The position numbers and the translations under genes are program-made. Under the pieces are notes generated by a model. The model did not search any database and was not told the origin of the DNA. It worked only from the letters and a program-made list of their open reading frames with translations. Shown here piece by piece: positions 1-9,217 of a stretch of 13,511 nt of DNA (position 1 is its first letter; every line of letters starts with the position of its first letter). This DNA is from Lactifluus volemus (taxonomy: Eukaryota; Basidiomycota; Agaricomycetes; Russulales; Russulaceae), in contig WTXI01000585.1 in assembly GCA_022376515.1 (NCBI GenBank), positions 1-13,511 of the forward strand, given 5' to 3'.

Positions 1-1356
1 TGGGTTCTCCCGAGCCAGGAACCAATATACAAGAGACCCCGGCCGCGTGCCCGATCGCGAGGACATCCTGGAATGGGCAGAATGCGACGGACGCGTGAGG
101 TTTCGCGGGCTGGGGATGCGTCAGGTATAGCGGAGGTGGGAAGGGCACGGGGTGGGGTGCAAGTATTGAGGGCCGTGAATACACCTAACCAAACTCGGGG
201 CGTCGGTAAAATGGGACATGAGGGTGAGAAGATGATGGCACTCACGTTAACTGCGCCACCAGAAGCCACTGCGAGGCATCCTCGTTGGCTCCATGCTAAG
301 GTAGCATGACCACCACGACTGTTCCAAGACCGTAGAGCTTCCTTCCAACTCCGACAGTCCCATACCTTCACCATGCCATCCACACCTGCCGTGGCCAAGT
401 AACGGCCACCAGCGCTCGGGTCTACGGCAACGCTGCAAACTGGTCCGAGATGCGCTAAAAGTCGTACCGCAGGTTGTGGAAGGTTCGGCGTCCACAACGT
501 TACGGTGCCGTTTTGGTGGCCAAGATATATGACCGCGTTATGCACGTTCTGGGTCATGGTAACACACGCCCCGAGCTTCGTGCGGTGCTCTGCGACAAGC
601 TGCCCTGTAGAGGTGTCCTGGTACTTTAAAAAGCCCGTGTTTCCCTGCAACAACATAGTTAAATGAAAAGAATTGGCACAACTACATGCCCGAGACACGC
701 ACAACAGTGGCAAGAAGCCAATGGAATGGAAGGAACTCCAACCGCGTGGGTTCAACGTGAGATTTTAAGCGATGAAGTTCGACGCCGTCGCGGTCATAAA
801 TGAAAACATATTTCTTCTGCGCGACTGCATAGTGCGAATGATCCTGCAAAAAACTAGGGGTGCGATAAGCAGGGAGAGGTCGACGCTTCGAGAGGACGTA
901 CGTGATATCCCGACAAGTTTCCCGCAACTGGAGTTCGGAGTGCATAGTTCCTGTCCGCCAGTCAAAGGTAGCGACATGACCTCTTTGTCCAACAACAGCC
1001 AGGTGTCTGCCATTGCGGGTGTATTTGGCGCGGTAGGGGCCGCCATCCAACACAAATTCTTTGCGTCCACGCGCCGCTTCATCACTCACTGAACTGACTA
1101 TCTCGTCCTGGCAGATTCGCCATGTCCTATCCATATCTCCCTCCACTTCCATCTTTCCGGCATCATTAGGTAGGAGAAGTTCGGCATCCTTAAGAAGAGC
1201 TTTCGATCGTTCGGAATTGGCGGATTGACGATGTAGAGTCGTCCGTAGCTTCTTATTGGCTATGTAGTTGTATTTACGCGATTTTTCTGGAGCAGGACCG
1301 GTAGTCTTGAGTGACCTTGGAAGGTCTGTTTTGGCTTTTGAAACTAGTGAGTCCAT
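1..1356 (-). CDS. UTP7: U3 snoRNP / SSU processome WD-repeat protein Utp7 (WDR46, BING4), 3'-partial
   Basis: The product is a component of the small-subunit processome that acts in the nucleolus in 18S rRNA maturation. Inferred exons on the minus strand are 1356-902, 853-703, 644-246 and 184-1, with introns of 48, 58 and 61 nt, all GT-AG. They give 396 residues before the window ends; family members are around 550, so the C-terminus is missing only because of the edge. A charged N-terminus (about 1-80) is followed by WD/beta-propeller sequence: GGPYRAKYTRNGRHL at about 105-119, GHVATFDW, then QDHSHYAVAQKKYVFIYDRDG, EPTRLEFLPFHWLLATV, and in exon 3 NTGFLKYQDTSTGQLV and GVDGMVKVWDCRSW. Exon 4 (CPFQDVLAIGHAAG, then VPGSGEP) matches the start of the BING4 C-terminal domain. 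The 48 nt first intron (854-901) is in frame without a stop; I removed it because DIT-FLQDHSHYAVAQ restores the family sequence. Start is the first in-frame ATG. Family assignment is secure; each splice site is inferred. Confidence 0.92.
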
Positions 1357-1491
1357 AAGAGATGTCGAGCGAGGACTGAAATGACAAGAAGCATTTGCGA
1401 CTCGGTTTAACCGGCCCGACGATCGATTCAGGCGTCTAACCCACCATAACCAACAAGGAATCGTACTACTCGTGCTATCATATCTGCAGTA
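1357..1491 (-). promoter_or_regulatory. Compact tail-to-head gap: oxidase 3' end and UTP7 promoter
   Basis: Only 135 bp separate the stop of the glyoxal oxidase-like gene from the UTP7 start codon, both on the minus strand. This stretch must hold the oxidase 3' UTR and the UTP7 5' region unless these overlap neighbouring coding sequence. I see no AATAAA and no clear TATA box in it. The role is inferred from position only. Confidence 0.4.
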
Positions 1492-3626
1492 TCATGCCCA
1501 ACACGTCATTGAGAGGAAGATCGTCACAGAAACCGTAAGTAGTAGCCGGAGCGTAGATATGTCCCCAACATGGGCCAGCGTGGCGCTACTTTTGCTAGGG
1601 CCGTTCTTGGACCCACTGCCGTTACCCGAGCGAACACTAGGGGGTAGCACGCTTGCCGGTGCAGTCGGCTGCGTGCCAATTTGTCCGTTCCCAACTAGGA
1701 CATATGTACCATTGCTGGGAATACCGTTGATCGTCACAAAAAGGAATGCAGGTCCAGGCTGGAACAAACTTGGCAAGGGAGGCAGCTGTGCCGTATGCAA
1801 GATGATCGTCCCATTATCTCGGACCGTGAATGTATTGTTTAGTTGCAGAATGCGCTGGCCCATATTCATTGCATGTGTTGTGAAGCCTTGACGAATCAAC
1901 CACACCGTCGTATTGCTCGCTGCATCGTTTGAATTACCCGAGTAGGAGGAAGGCGGAATAGTGATATCAAACGGATCACCACCATACGACAACGTCTGTG
2001 GCATGTTTTCTGGCGAAGGGCGTGTAGGGGCGGAGAAGTAGGGCGGATAGAAGTACTCCGCAGTATAAGTTGTGGGGTATGTTGTGGTCAAGTTCACATC
2101 AATGTTTGGATTCGATCCAGCGACCATGACTGATCCATCCGGTAGCAACAGCGCAGACGAGTGATACATTCGAGGAATGTTCGAAGAACTCAGTCCAGCA
2201 GTCGACCATCGGCTACCCGCGGGAGCATTCGGGTTATAAATCGCAGGTTGACCCACAGGGCCAGTGGCAAGCGACTCTCCAAATGGCATAGCACCAAACG
2301 TCGTCGTCGTCCCCGTCCTTTGCGCATAACCTGCAGTCCCATTTGATCCACCATTGACGACAAGTAGTGTGCCATCAGGAAGTGCGATAAACTGTCCCAT
2401 CGTGCGAGGGATCGGAAGGTTGTCATCTTGCACGTAGGCCGGTGCAGATCCGTCAGTTGGTTCGGGAGTGATCCGGTGACATGCTTGAGATGCGGGAACA
2501 TTCCAAGTGTCCACAGCTGGGTAACTGTAATTTCCCCACCAATCATCTTGCATGTACTGCCCACCACAGAAGATGATTGTTGGGGTGTAATTATTAGCAG
2601 GGGTCAAAGGAAGCATGGCATTCGCTCCAGATGCAGGGTATACTCGAACGATCTGGCCGGGCATGTCGGGTAGAGGGGTCTCGACGTTAGCATTATAATC
2701 CCAGAGAACTGTTGCTAAAGTTAGCGGGAGAGGACAAAGTGAAACGTGGAAGTGGGATTGACTTAACTTGTCGAGTAATTGGCTTGAACAAACATCTTTC
2801 CAGATGGCATGAGGTATGTCAAGGCATATGAATTCAGCCCACTGGTTTTCACCATGAAATTCATAATTTGAGGTGGTTGTGAGCTCGGAGGGAAAAATTC
2901 GTAGGTTGGTTCTGCTGCGCCGCCTTCGTATGTCGGGTCAGTATTGGGTGTATTTCGGTTGATGTAACCGCCGCCGGTGAATCCGCCAATCAGAACGACA
3001 GTTCCATTTGCAAGGGGTTCTGCAGCAGGATACCAGCGAGCCTTTGCCATCTGTGTACCATTTGCGGCGTCATAATGGGAGCATGCGGAGTTGGCGTCTC
3101 CTTGACACGGGTTGAATATGCGGATAGCACGTCTGCCGTCGTAATCTTGATAAATTGGATCAAATTCCGCTGTTGAGCCAAGGTCGGAATTATTTCCTCC
3201 AGGACCGACCGCAGCGTTACCGCCGAAAAGAGCGAAGGAGGCATTTGGGAGATGCATTCCGGCGGCGCAGAAAGCGTTTGTCTGGACATCTATGGGTGTT
3301 GCCGTCCGGGAGGCAATGTCCCTGTACCAGAATGTAGACAAGGACGGGTATGACAAAGGATATTCCTACCAAACGGAAGCGTAGAGGGAATGACCGTTTA
3401 TTTGATGGGCATTCCCTTCGACTTTGTCAAGAATATAGACTTTGCCGGAGCTACTTAGAAACATCTGAGCTTGGTGAGAGGCATGAACACAAAAGAAGGT
3501 TTCTAAACAGACCATCATGGCGCTGACCAGGGTGTCGCCAGCGACGACGAAAGAGCCAGGATGAGGTCTCTGGGCAAGGACCGAAGGTAGAGCGAGCGTA
3601 AAGGTGAGGAAAGAGGGGAGTAGCAT
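1492..3626 (-). CDS. Glyoxal oxidase-like copper radical oxidase (AA5_1) with signal peptide and GPI-like tail
   Basis: A secreted H2O2-producing oxidase of the glyoxal oxidase / copper radical oxidase family; in this family aldehydes such as glyoxal are oxidised and O2 reduced, feeding extracellular peroxidases. Inferred exons (minus) are 3626-3513, 3464-3370, 3321-2768 and 2708-1492, giving 659 residues; introns are 48, 48 and 59 nt. The first 18 or so residues (MLLPSFLTFTLALPSVLA) form a signal peptide. The radical-copper site is intact: Cys88 (AFCAAGMHL) and Tyr167 (ARWYPAAE) as the cross-linked pair, Tyr436-His437 (RMYHSSALLLPDG) and His533 (GFTTHAMNMGQR). The galactose-oxidase-like C-terminal domain ends near FLFVTINGIPSNGTYV. 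A Gly/Ser/Asn-rich stretch (about 615-630) and a hydrophobic end (641-659) look like a GPI signal, and about 100 residues more than the classic secreted enzyme fits this. The reading frame extends upstream to 3713 but that codon is GTG; 3626 is the first in-frame ATG. Substrate is unknown. Confidence 0.93.
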
Positions 3627-3765
3627 GGGGGGGATAAAACAAGTGGTGGCGGGAAAGGGGAATAATAAAATTGAAAGGTTACATGGCGATGATACATATA
3701 GAAATCGGTTCACCTCTGAGGGAGATGAGATGGTGTTCGATCATTTCCTTATTAGGTGAAACATC
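3627..3765. promoter_or_regulatory. Bidirectional promoter between oxidase and HDAC genes
   Basis: The two start codons face away from each other across 139 bp, so both core promoters must sit here or in the neighbouring coding sequence. AT-rich segments (about 3660-3675 and 3690-3705) are the only TATA-like places; on the oxidase side the last 40 bp before its ATG is pyrimidine-rich, as is common near fungal start sites. On the oxidase strand an ATG at 3697 opens a 60-codon out-of-frame reading frame that runs past the main start; it matters only if transcription begins upstream of it. Confidence 0.5.
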
Positions 3766-5228
3766 ATGCATTCACCCCGCCGAATCACCTACGTAGCTTC
3801 AGAGAAGCTCGCAAAGGTTGGTCTTTTCCGAGCTTTGGCTTTACGTTAACCCGATTTATTTCAGACTTGCTCTCTTCTCCCATCAAATCGTAATCGTTCC
3901 ACTTTTGTTCATGCACTTGTCACCTCTTTGGGGCTTCTTCGGCGCAATCCTTCAAACGGACCTGTGGTCAACGTACTGCGCCCTTCTCCTGCATCCAGAC
4001 GTGACCTTACATCATACCATGATCAATCTTACGTCGATGCCCTCCTTGCTGACTCACCGGGTCCTGACCAGACCTCATGCGGGGAGTTTGGTCTCGAAGA
4101 CGTACAGCAGCCCTACTCATATTGCCTTCATCTTCCGATAATATTCATTTAGGACTGCGCACCTTTTCCCGCCCTCGCAGAATACGTTCTCGGTATAGCG
4201 GGCGCGTCAATCACTGCCGCGCGGGAGCTTGCCGAAGACAAATGTGACGTCGCTATTTTTTGGGATGGCGGACGGTCAGCGCTATCTTTTTTTCCCCGTT
4301 CCAACCGTACATTGATTACATCCAGACACCACGCTCACAAGTCTCAAGCTTCAGGATTTTGCTACGTAAACGATTGTGTGCTTGCTCTCCTAGTCCTCAG
4401 GCGCGCACCCCCGTCATCAATATTCTCCCTGGATCCTGGCAACGTCCGGAAGAAATCCCGCGTCATGTATCTAGATTTGGACGTACACTATGGGGACGGT
4501 GTCGCTGCAGCATTTCGAGGAGCGGGCGCGCGTGGCCAAGTCCTTACATTGTCCATTCATCATGCTGCTTCTGGCTTTTTCCCACCCTCCGAGCACGCCG
4601 CCCTCCCAGACCCAACTTCGTCCACCTTTGACCCTTTCACGCTTTCCTTGCCCCTGCATTCCGGAGCGAGCTGTGTTACATTTGCACGCGTGTGGCCAGC
4701 GGTTGAACGCATTCTCGTGGCCTATGCTCCAGATTACATAGTATTACAATGCGGTGTCGATGGCCTTGCAGGAGATCCAGTCGGTGCATGGAATTGGGCC
4801 CTTGGCGGTGAAGGCGGTCTCGCTTGGTGTGTCCAACGCGTGCTTGATTCCTCTGCAAAGGTACTACTTCTTGGTGGTGGTACGTCACTCGAATGGTCAA
4901 GCTAGCGGACTATTGGCCCCCTCACACGTAGCTAGGTGGTTATAGCGTTGTCAACACCGCCCGTGCATGGGCACTGCTCACATCTATTGCGGTGCGTCAG
5001 TAGTGAAAGGCTACCATTTTTTGCTTATCAGGGTCCGAATAGTGTGACATCCCGCTTGCTCTCGAGACCCCAATTCCCAACCACGCCGCCTTCCCACTAT
5101 ATGCGCCTTCATTCACCTTGGACGTACCGGCAGGCAACGTTAGAAACGAGAATACGAACGATTACCTTAAAAAGGTGGACACTATTTTTGAAAGCATCGC
5201 GGAGACCCTGCGAAATCAGCTAGCATAG
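3766..5228 (+). CDS. Class I histone deacetylase, HDAC8/Hos1-like
   Basis: A zinc-dependent lysine deacetylase, probably acting on histones or other nuclear proteins. Inferred exons are 3766-3816, 3865-4101, 4153-4274, 4326-4879, 4936-4991 and 5043-5228; introns are 48, 51, 51, 56 and 51 nt; the product is 401 residues, about the size of human HDAC8. Visible landmarks: LLPSNRNRS near the N-terminus, WDGGRHHAHKSQASGFCYVND with the catalytic His pair at 138-139, zinc ligands Asp189 and His191 (YLDLDVHYGDGV) and Asp282 (CGVDGLAGDP), and the catalytic Tyr324 in LGGGGYS, which is rebuilt across the fourth intron. Class I enzymes usually have HHGDG where this one has HYGDG. The C-terminus (IPNHAAFPLYAPSF, then NDYLKKVDTIFESIAETL) is only obtained if the last intron ends at AG 5041-5042. 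Exon 1 is short (17 codons) but its ATG and the K-T-C-S-L-L junction fit the family. Family confident; HDAC8 versus Hos1 naming is tentative. Confidence 0.92.
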
Positions 5229-5850
5229 GTTTGATAAGGATTTATAGGTCTTCCCACTGCGGTCTACTCTAATTCGTGGTTGGTCTTAAGGTGTTTTCGC
5301 TCTTGAGAGGTGGAATGTCGACGATTATCCATGTGTCTAAACAAAAAAAGGTCTTCGTACGTTGAATGCGTGAGATTACATAATAGAGAAGGCGTGCGAA
5401 AAGAGGAGAACATGAACACGTACTCGACACTTATAATGACCGTTTAGTGGATATGAAGATGAGGGTAAATCCAAGTTCCTGCGTAGGGACGTCAACGTTG
5501 AGATACTGAAAGGTGAAGAGAGGGACTCACGAGAGATGATCCGTTGAACGTCGTAAAGACGAACTTCTCTTATGCCTTCAGGATCATCACAATCAGAGCG
5601 TGGACATTTGGCACTGGAAGAAAGATGCCGTTACATCGTGACCTTCCTGGCAACGTCAGGTTTGACCTCATGTCTCACTGGGAACGAGGGCGGGTACTAT
5701 TACAGTACAGTAGAGATTTGGACACTATTTTTTCCACGATAGTGACGGACCCGTCGCCGCGGATTAATCAATATTAATTCCTGATTCATGATACAAAATC
5801 ACTCACAATTGGATTTGGTGTCACATACTGTACTGTCAATGCAACCATTC

Positions 5851-5894
5851 CTTTGACCCTTCCTAGCGTCAAAGTTAAGAGTCAAAGATCAAAG
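5851..5894. repeat. Cluster of TCAAAG/CTTTGA words
   Basis: CTTTGAC at 5851-5857 and GTCAAAG at 5868-5874 form a 7 bp inverted repeat with a 10 nt spacer. GTCAAAG recurs at 5881-5887 and ATCAAAG at 5888-5894. Four copies of the core in 44 bp is more than expected casually, but no function can be assigned; HMG-box proteins bind similar CAAAG cores. Confidence 0.4.
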
Positions 5895-6356
5895 TCCAGG
5901 GCATCGATAGGCACTCTGGGCGGAAACTTGCTTTGGTGAAGGTCGCATTATCTACTCAAAATGCTACGTCAACCGATGGGCTCAGGCTGTTTTGGGCAGC
6001 ACGAGATATTTGACATGTTTGATGGGCATATCCATCTCTCTCTTGAAACGAGACACCGCGCGAATTGCTTTTTATTGGTTTCGGTCCCGTTTCTGGTCTC
6101 TATGCACACAATTTTCAGTGGCGCTGTCCATTTTGTAGCGGCTCCACGCTACATGTGAGCCAGTTTGCCAGCCTGAGATTCTCAAGCAGACCCTCTCCCT
6201 CTCTTTCAATGATGATCGATGATATGCAGCAGGTAAAATGGCACGGTTTGTTCGACATGGGGCACGTGCACCGTCTCATCCGCGCGCCTCAGCCCAGTGC
6301 CTGTCCGGGCCTCTGCGGTAGAACTCCCCGAAACCGTAACAGTAGGGCATGAACGC

Positions 6357-6367
6357 AAAAAAAAAAA
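6357..6367. repeat. A11 homopolymer run
   Basis: Eleven adenines on the plus strand, seen as T11 about 80 nt beyond the stop codon of the minus-strand DUF3455 gene. It may be a U-rich element of that transcript's 3' end or a simple replication-slippage tract. It is also a likely place for length errors in an assembly. Confidence 0.6.
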
Positions 6368-6445
6368 GAAATGCTTCACAGCACCAGGCCGACCCGCATA
6401 CTATCCACACGAGAGCTGGGGTGTCTACGAAGTAGCAAATACAGT

Positions 6446-7285
6446 CTAGAAAAGCCCTGAATGAGATACATTAGTAACCGACAGGTTGAGCCACTAGGGT
6501 ACATGCACCTACAGTATTCTGAAATATATTTGACTGAGATCGGCGGTGATCCAGGACTGCACTATGAACAAAAATGTCACATTGGTCGAAGAAGACGCAA
6601 CGGGTGGGGACACACCGACGGAGGCGGCTGTCCCTCATGGGTAAAAACACGAAATAACTCTCCTGCTAAACCACCTGACACGTTCTTCAGTTCCAACCAG
6701 TCAATATCACCGGGGCCTGTGGGAGCAGGTAAATCTCCCGTCTTATTTGCGATTATGATGGCGTTTGAATTGCCCGTGGTCGACCTGAAGTCCCATACTG
6801 GGCTCAGAGCATTACTACCTGAACCTTGAATAAAGTAGTGTTGACCAAGGAGATTGAGGCTAAACTCATTTTGGAGCCGAGTGACCAGTTCCGATTGTGT
6901 CATATTGGGGCATCCCCACCAGATCTCATTTACACCTTCCTGAATATTCGAGAACCCTCCTTGGTTGTAGAAGCAGGAGATGTCGAACACTTCTGCAAGG
7001 GCACCAACAGAACTGCCCAAAATCTCCGTCAGTCAAGCGGCAAGGTCAGCTCAGTAAAACTGACGTGTAGTTATTTGAGGAAGTGCAAGTATAATTCTGT
7101 ACTCCAACTCCCAATGTGACGTAGAGAGGTGCGGAGGTTGGCTTGACAAGTTGTGTCTGGTTAGGAGGCAATGTCAGGGCCGAGTTGGGAACTGAGCAGC
7201 CGCCGCTACTAGTAGACTGCCTGGGTGATGGAGAAGCGAAGGCTGAAGCAGCGAGGAGAAGCTGAAAAAATGACGGTGCAAGCAT
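6446..7285 (-). CDS. Secreted DUF3455 family protein
   Basis: A small secreted fungal protein of unknown function. Inferred exons (minus) are 7285-7065, 7012-6616, 6561-6513 and 6456-6446, giving 225 residues; introns are 52, 54 and 56 nt. An N-terminal signal peptide (MLAPSFFQLLLAASAFA) is followed by a Ser-rich linker and the domain: LPPNQTQLV, GVGVQNYTC at about 59-67, SVGALAEVFDISC at 75-87, then SPVWDFRS, PAPTGPGDIDWLELK and GQPPPS. The end was rebuilt from splicing: removing 6562-6615 restores CSPGSPPISVKY, and removing 6457-6512 joins a final T to an 11 nt last exon, giving EYWLF-stop, the usual aromatic ending of the family. The last intron has a good branch-point-like TACTAAT 15 to 20 nt before its AG. 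The frame upstream of 7285 starts only with TTG, so the ATG was chosen. Some database entries label relatives as malate dehydrogenase; nothing here supports that activity. Confidence 0.88.
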
Positions 7286-8144
7286 GACGAGACGTAGCGA
7301 CAACGAAAGGGGGGTGGGGATTCAGAATTTTGACTCAATAGTAGACGCTGGAATGAATAGGGGAGATAAGACATGTGGGCAGAGGCAGGAAACCACAAGG
7401 CAGATAGACAAGCGTGGGCACTCAGTGGAAACAAAGGAGAAGGCAAACACCCTGGATGCATTGTGTCTGGATACTGAATTGATACCCAAAGGAAAGGTAT
7501 ATGATAGACATAATCGGTTCAAGTACTAGTAGGATTTGTCCGTGGCACCGGATGGAAGCTTCTTCCAAGCACATGCATCGCTCTTTTGGATTGCGCGAAT
7601 ATACCACTGCGATGATCGCACGGTGAGCTATAATTAAGCAGGTTTTCTTTAACCAATTGCAGCTGGAGCGCAGTCAAAAGATGAATCACCTGAATACAAA
7701 CGAGTCAAGTGCACGTGTATTTCACATGACCCATTCATTTCAAACCCCGCTGTGCTGGCCCACTTATAAACGAAGGTAGTCTGCACCCTTTGTACTTGAG
7801 TTGAGACTGCGTGCGCATCCTGATTGCAGTAGGCCTACACTACGTCATCTATCCCATGCGGTGTCTGCGTCCATCGTGCTATCTGAACTTATACGGCGAG
7901 TTACGACGAGTTGAGACTCTGATAGTTGTGTCTCCGGATTACACACACCCCCAACATGACCAACACCATGGGTGCTCCGATCCAGAGATGTAATAGAACA
8001 ACCCGTTTTAAGGATGCTTAAAGGTGTCCGACCTAGCAGAGTGAGTAGAGGTGAGTATTTCACCGCAAGCTACGATGTCAGACCAGCACATAGATACTAG
8101 CTCGGGCGTAGTATAATACTCTGTGTGATCCCAAGTAAGGGGGC
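7286..8144. other. Intergenic region upstream of DUF3455 gene and downstream of CRD1
   Basis: 859 bp holding the DUF3455 promoter (toward 7286) and the CRD1 3' region (toward 8144). The first 150 bp upstream of the DUF3455 ATG is pyrimidine-rich on the coding strand. TATA-like words occur on the minus strand near 7495-7503 and on the plus strand near 7763-7770, the latter without a plausible downstream gene. An 11 bp word, GAGTTGAGACT, is repeated at 7798-7808 and 7908-7918. Open frames here (7811-7993 plus, 7845-8063 minus) begin with GTG and resemble nothing known. Confidence 0.45.
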
Positions 8145-9125
8145 TTATGGATTGGGTGGCGGCCCTTTTAGTTTGCGAACATTAGATAGGATGCGGACAG
8201 CATCTTTTGAGGCTACATAAGATAGACCGCTCCAAATGGTGGTCATGGCTACGGTCCATCTAAGTCGTACAGTTATGCCTGGACCAAGACGTCTTGCTAC
8301 GGAAGACTTACTGTAAGCCCCTGAGGTAAAGCCCGAAGCCAGCTGCCACGCCTGGTAGAAGGGGACTTATCGTTGTAGACCCCAAAAGGAGAAGTTGAAG
8401 CGCTGTGTTGACTTTACTGATCGTCGTTGGACGCACTTCCGCAGATGGTATCGAGAAGTCCCAGTAGCGCCGAAAAGTTTTCTTTGGACAGTTGAAATCG
8501 ATGATACGAGTGCAAGGTGGCGTGCTTACCGGATGTGGAAGCGACGTGTATCGAATGTAAAACGCAGACAGTGACAACAACATATCACGGCCAAAGATAA
8601 TGCTAGCCAACGGGACTAGTTCGGGGATGAGTATTGAGTTTTTTTTTCAGGCTTTGAGAGCTCACAAGGAAGCAATCCCTGCATTGTCAATGTGACGACA
8701 AGAGTGCCAACAAGTGCTTTGTCCGCGGCAGGATCAAGGATAGTCCCAAGGATAGATGTCATCCGATATTTACGTGCTAAGAAACCATCTAACTGTGAAA
8801 CAAACCTCTCAACGAGGCAGGGTACAAAGTTGTCTCGAAGACTCACCCAGTCCGTGATCCCAGCATAAAGCAATAGGCCAGTGGCAGCCACATAGTTGTC
8901 AGATAAAATCACCCATCCCAAAGCAGGGCAAGTTGCAATGCGCGAGGCGGTCAAGAAATTCGGAAACGTGTAGATGTTTTCACGCAAAGCGGGCTTTCGT
9001 AGCGGCGGCTGTGTATGCTGAAAGCGGTGGATGGACAGCACTGAGAAAGCGATTGAACGAGAACGGGCATGAAGGATGAATGAACGACGAATGAAACATG
9101 AGGTGGTTTGACTGGCTATGAGCAT
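8145..9125 (-). CDS. CRD1: Cardiolipin synthase (CMP-forming), mitochondrial
   Basis: It joins phosphatidylglycerol and CDP-diacylglycerol to form cardiolipin and CMP in the inner mitochondrial membrane. Inferred exons (minus) are 9125-8847, 8792-8666, 8615-8530, 8481-8312 and 8259-8145, giving 258 residues; introns are 54, 50, 48 and 52 nt. The N-terminus (about 1-45) is rich in Arg, Ser and hydrophobics with almost no acids, as expected of a mitochondrial targeting sequence. RENIYTFPNFLTASRI starts the catalytic part. The CDP-alcohol phosphotransferase motif D-x2-DG-x2-AR-x8-G-x3-D-x3-D is complete at Asp92, Asp95-Gly96, Ala99-Arg100, Gly109, Asp113 and Asp117, and the first intron splits it between DW and LDG. 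Later landmarks are FGRDMLLSLSAFYIRY, KTFRRYWDFSIPSAEV, TTISKVNTALQLLLLG and WTVAMTTIWSGLSYV, with several membrane-spanning stretches. The first and third introns are in frame and stop-free, so they can be missed. The frame begins further upstream only with TTG; 9125 is the first ATG. Confidence 0.93.
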
Positions 9126-9217
9126 GCTGTGGATCAAAATGGAAAAAGGAACAATCCACAGGCGATGACAACCGACAAACTAGGCGCACGCGTACGGGTT
9201 TGTTTGATACGTCTGAG
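9126..9217. promoter_or_regulatory. Bidirectional promoter between CRD1 and GPI12
   Basis: Only 92 bp separate the divergent ATG codons of CRD1 (minus) and GPI12 (plus). Core promoters and 5' UTRs of both must share this space or overlap coding sequence. No TATA box is visible. A CpG-rich stretch containing GCGCACGCGTACG lies near 9184-9196. Function is inferred from gene orientation. Confidence 0.5.

Larger units (their letters stand above)
5229..6445. other. Convergent intergenic region, 1.2 kb, no recognisable gene
   Basis: This lies between the 3' ends of the HDAC gene (plus) and the DUF3455 gene (minus). The open frames here (for example 5544-5777, 5961-6158, 6065-6352) resemble no family I know and show no convincing splice continuation. 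It contains a cluster of CAAAG words (5851-5894) and an A11 run (6357-6367). No AATAAA signal for the HDAC gene is evident just downstream of its stop. Confidence 0.5.

Noticed and set aside
4260..4659. Frames 4260-4631 (plus) and 4471-4659 (minus)
   Set aside because: They are shadows of the well-supported HDAC exon 4 and its preceding intron.
5544..5777. Open frame whose GNVR and DTIF words echo the HDAC C-terminus, suggesting a duplicated tail
   Set aside because: The match is limited to two short words with different spacing and no flanking similarity, so a duplication is not supported.
9125..9137. Upstream in-frame extensions of several genes (oxidase 3713, DUF3455 7303, CRD1 9137, GPI12 9200)
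   Set aside because: These begin at GTG or TTG codons. The first ATG in each frame gives a sensible signal or targeting sequence and was used instead.
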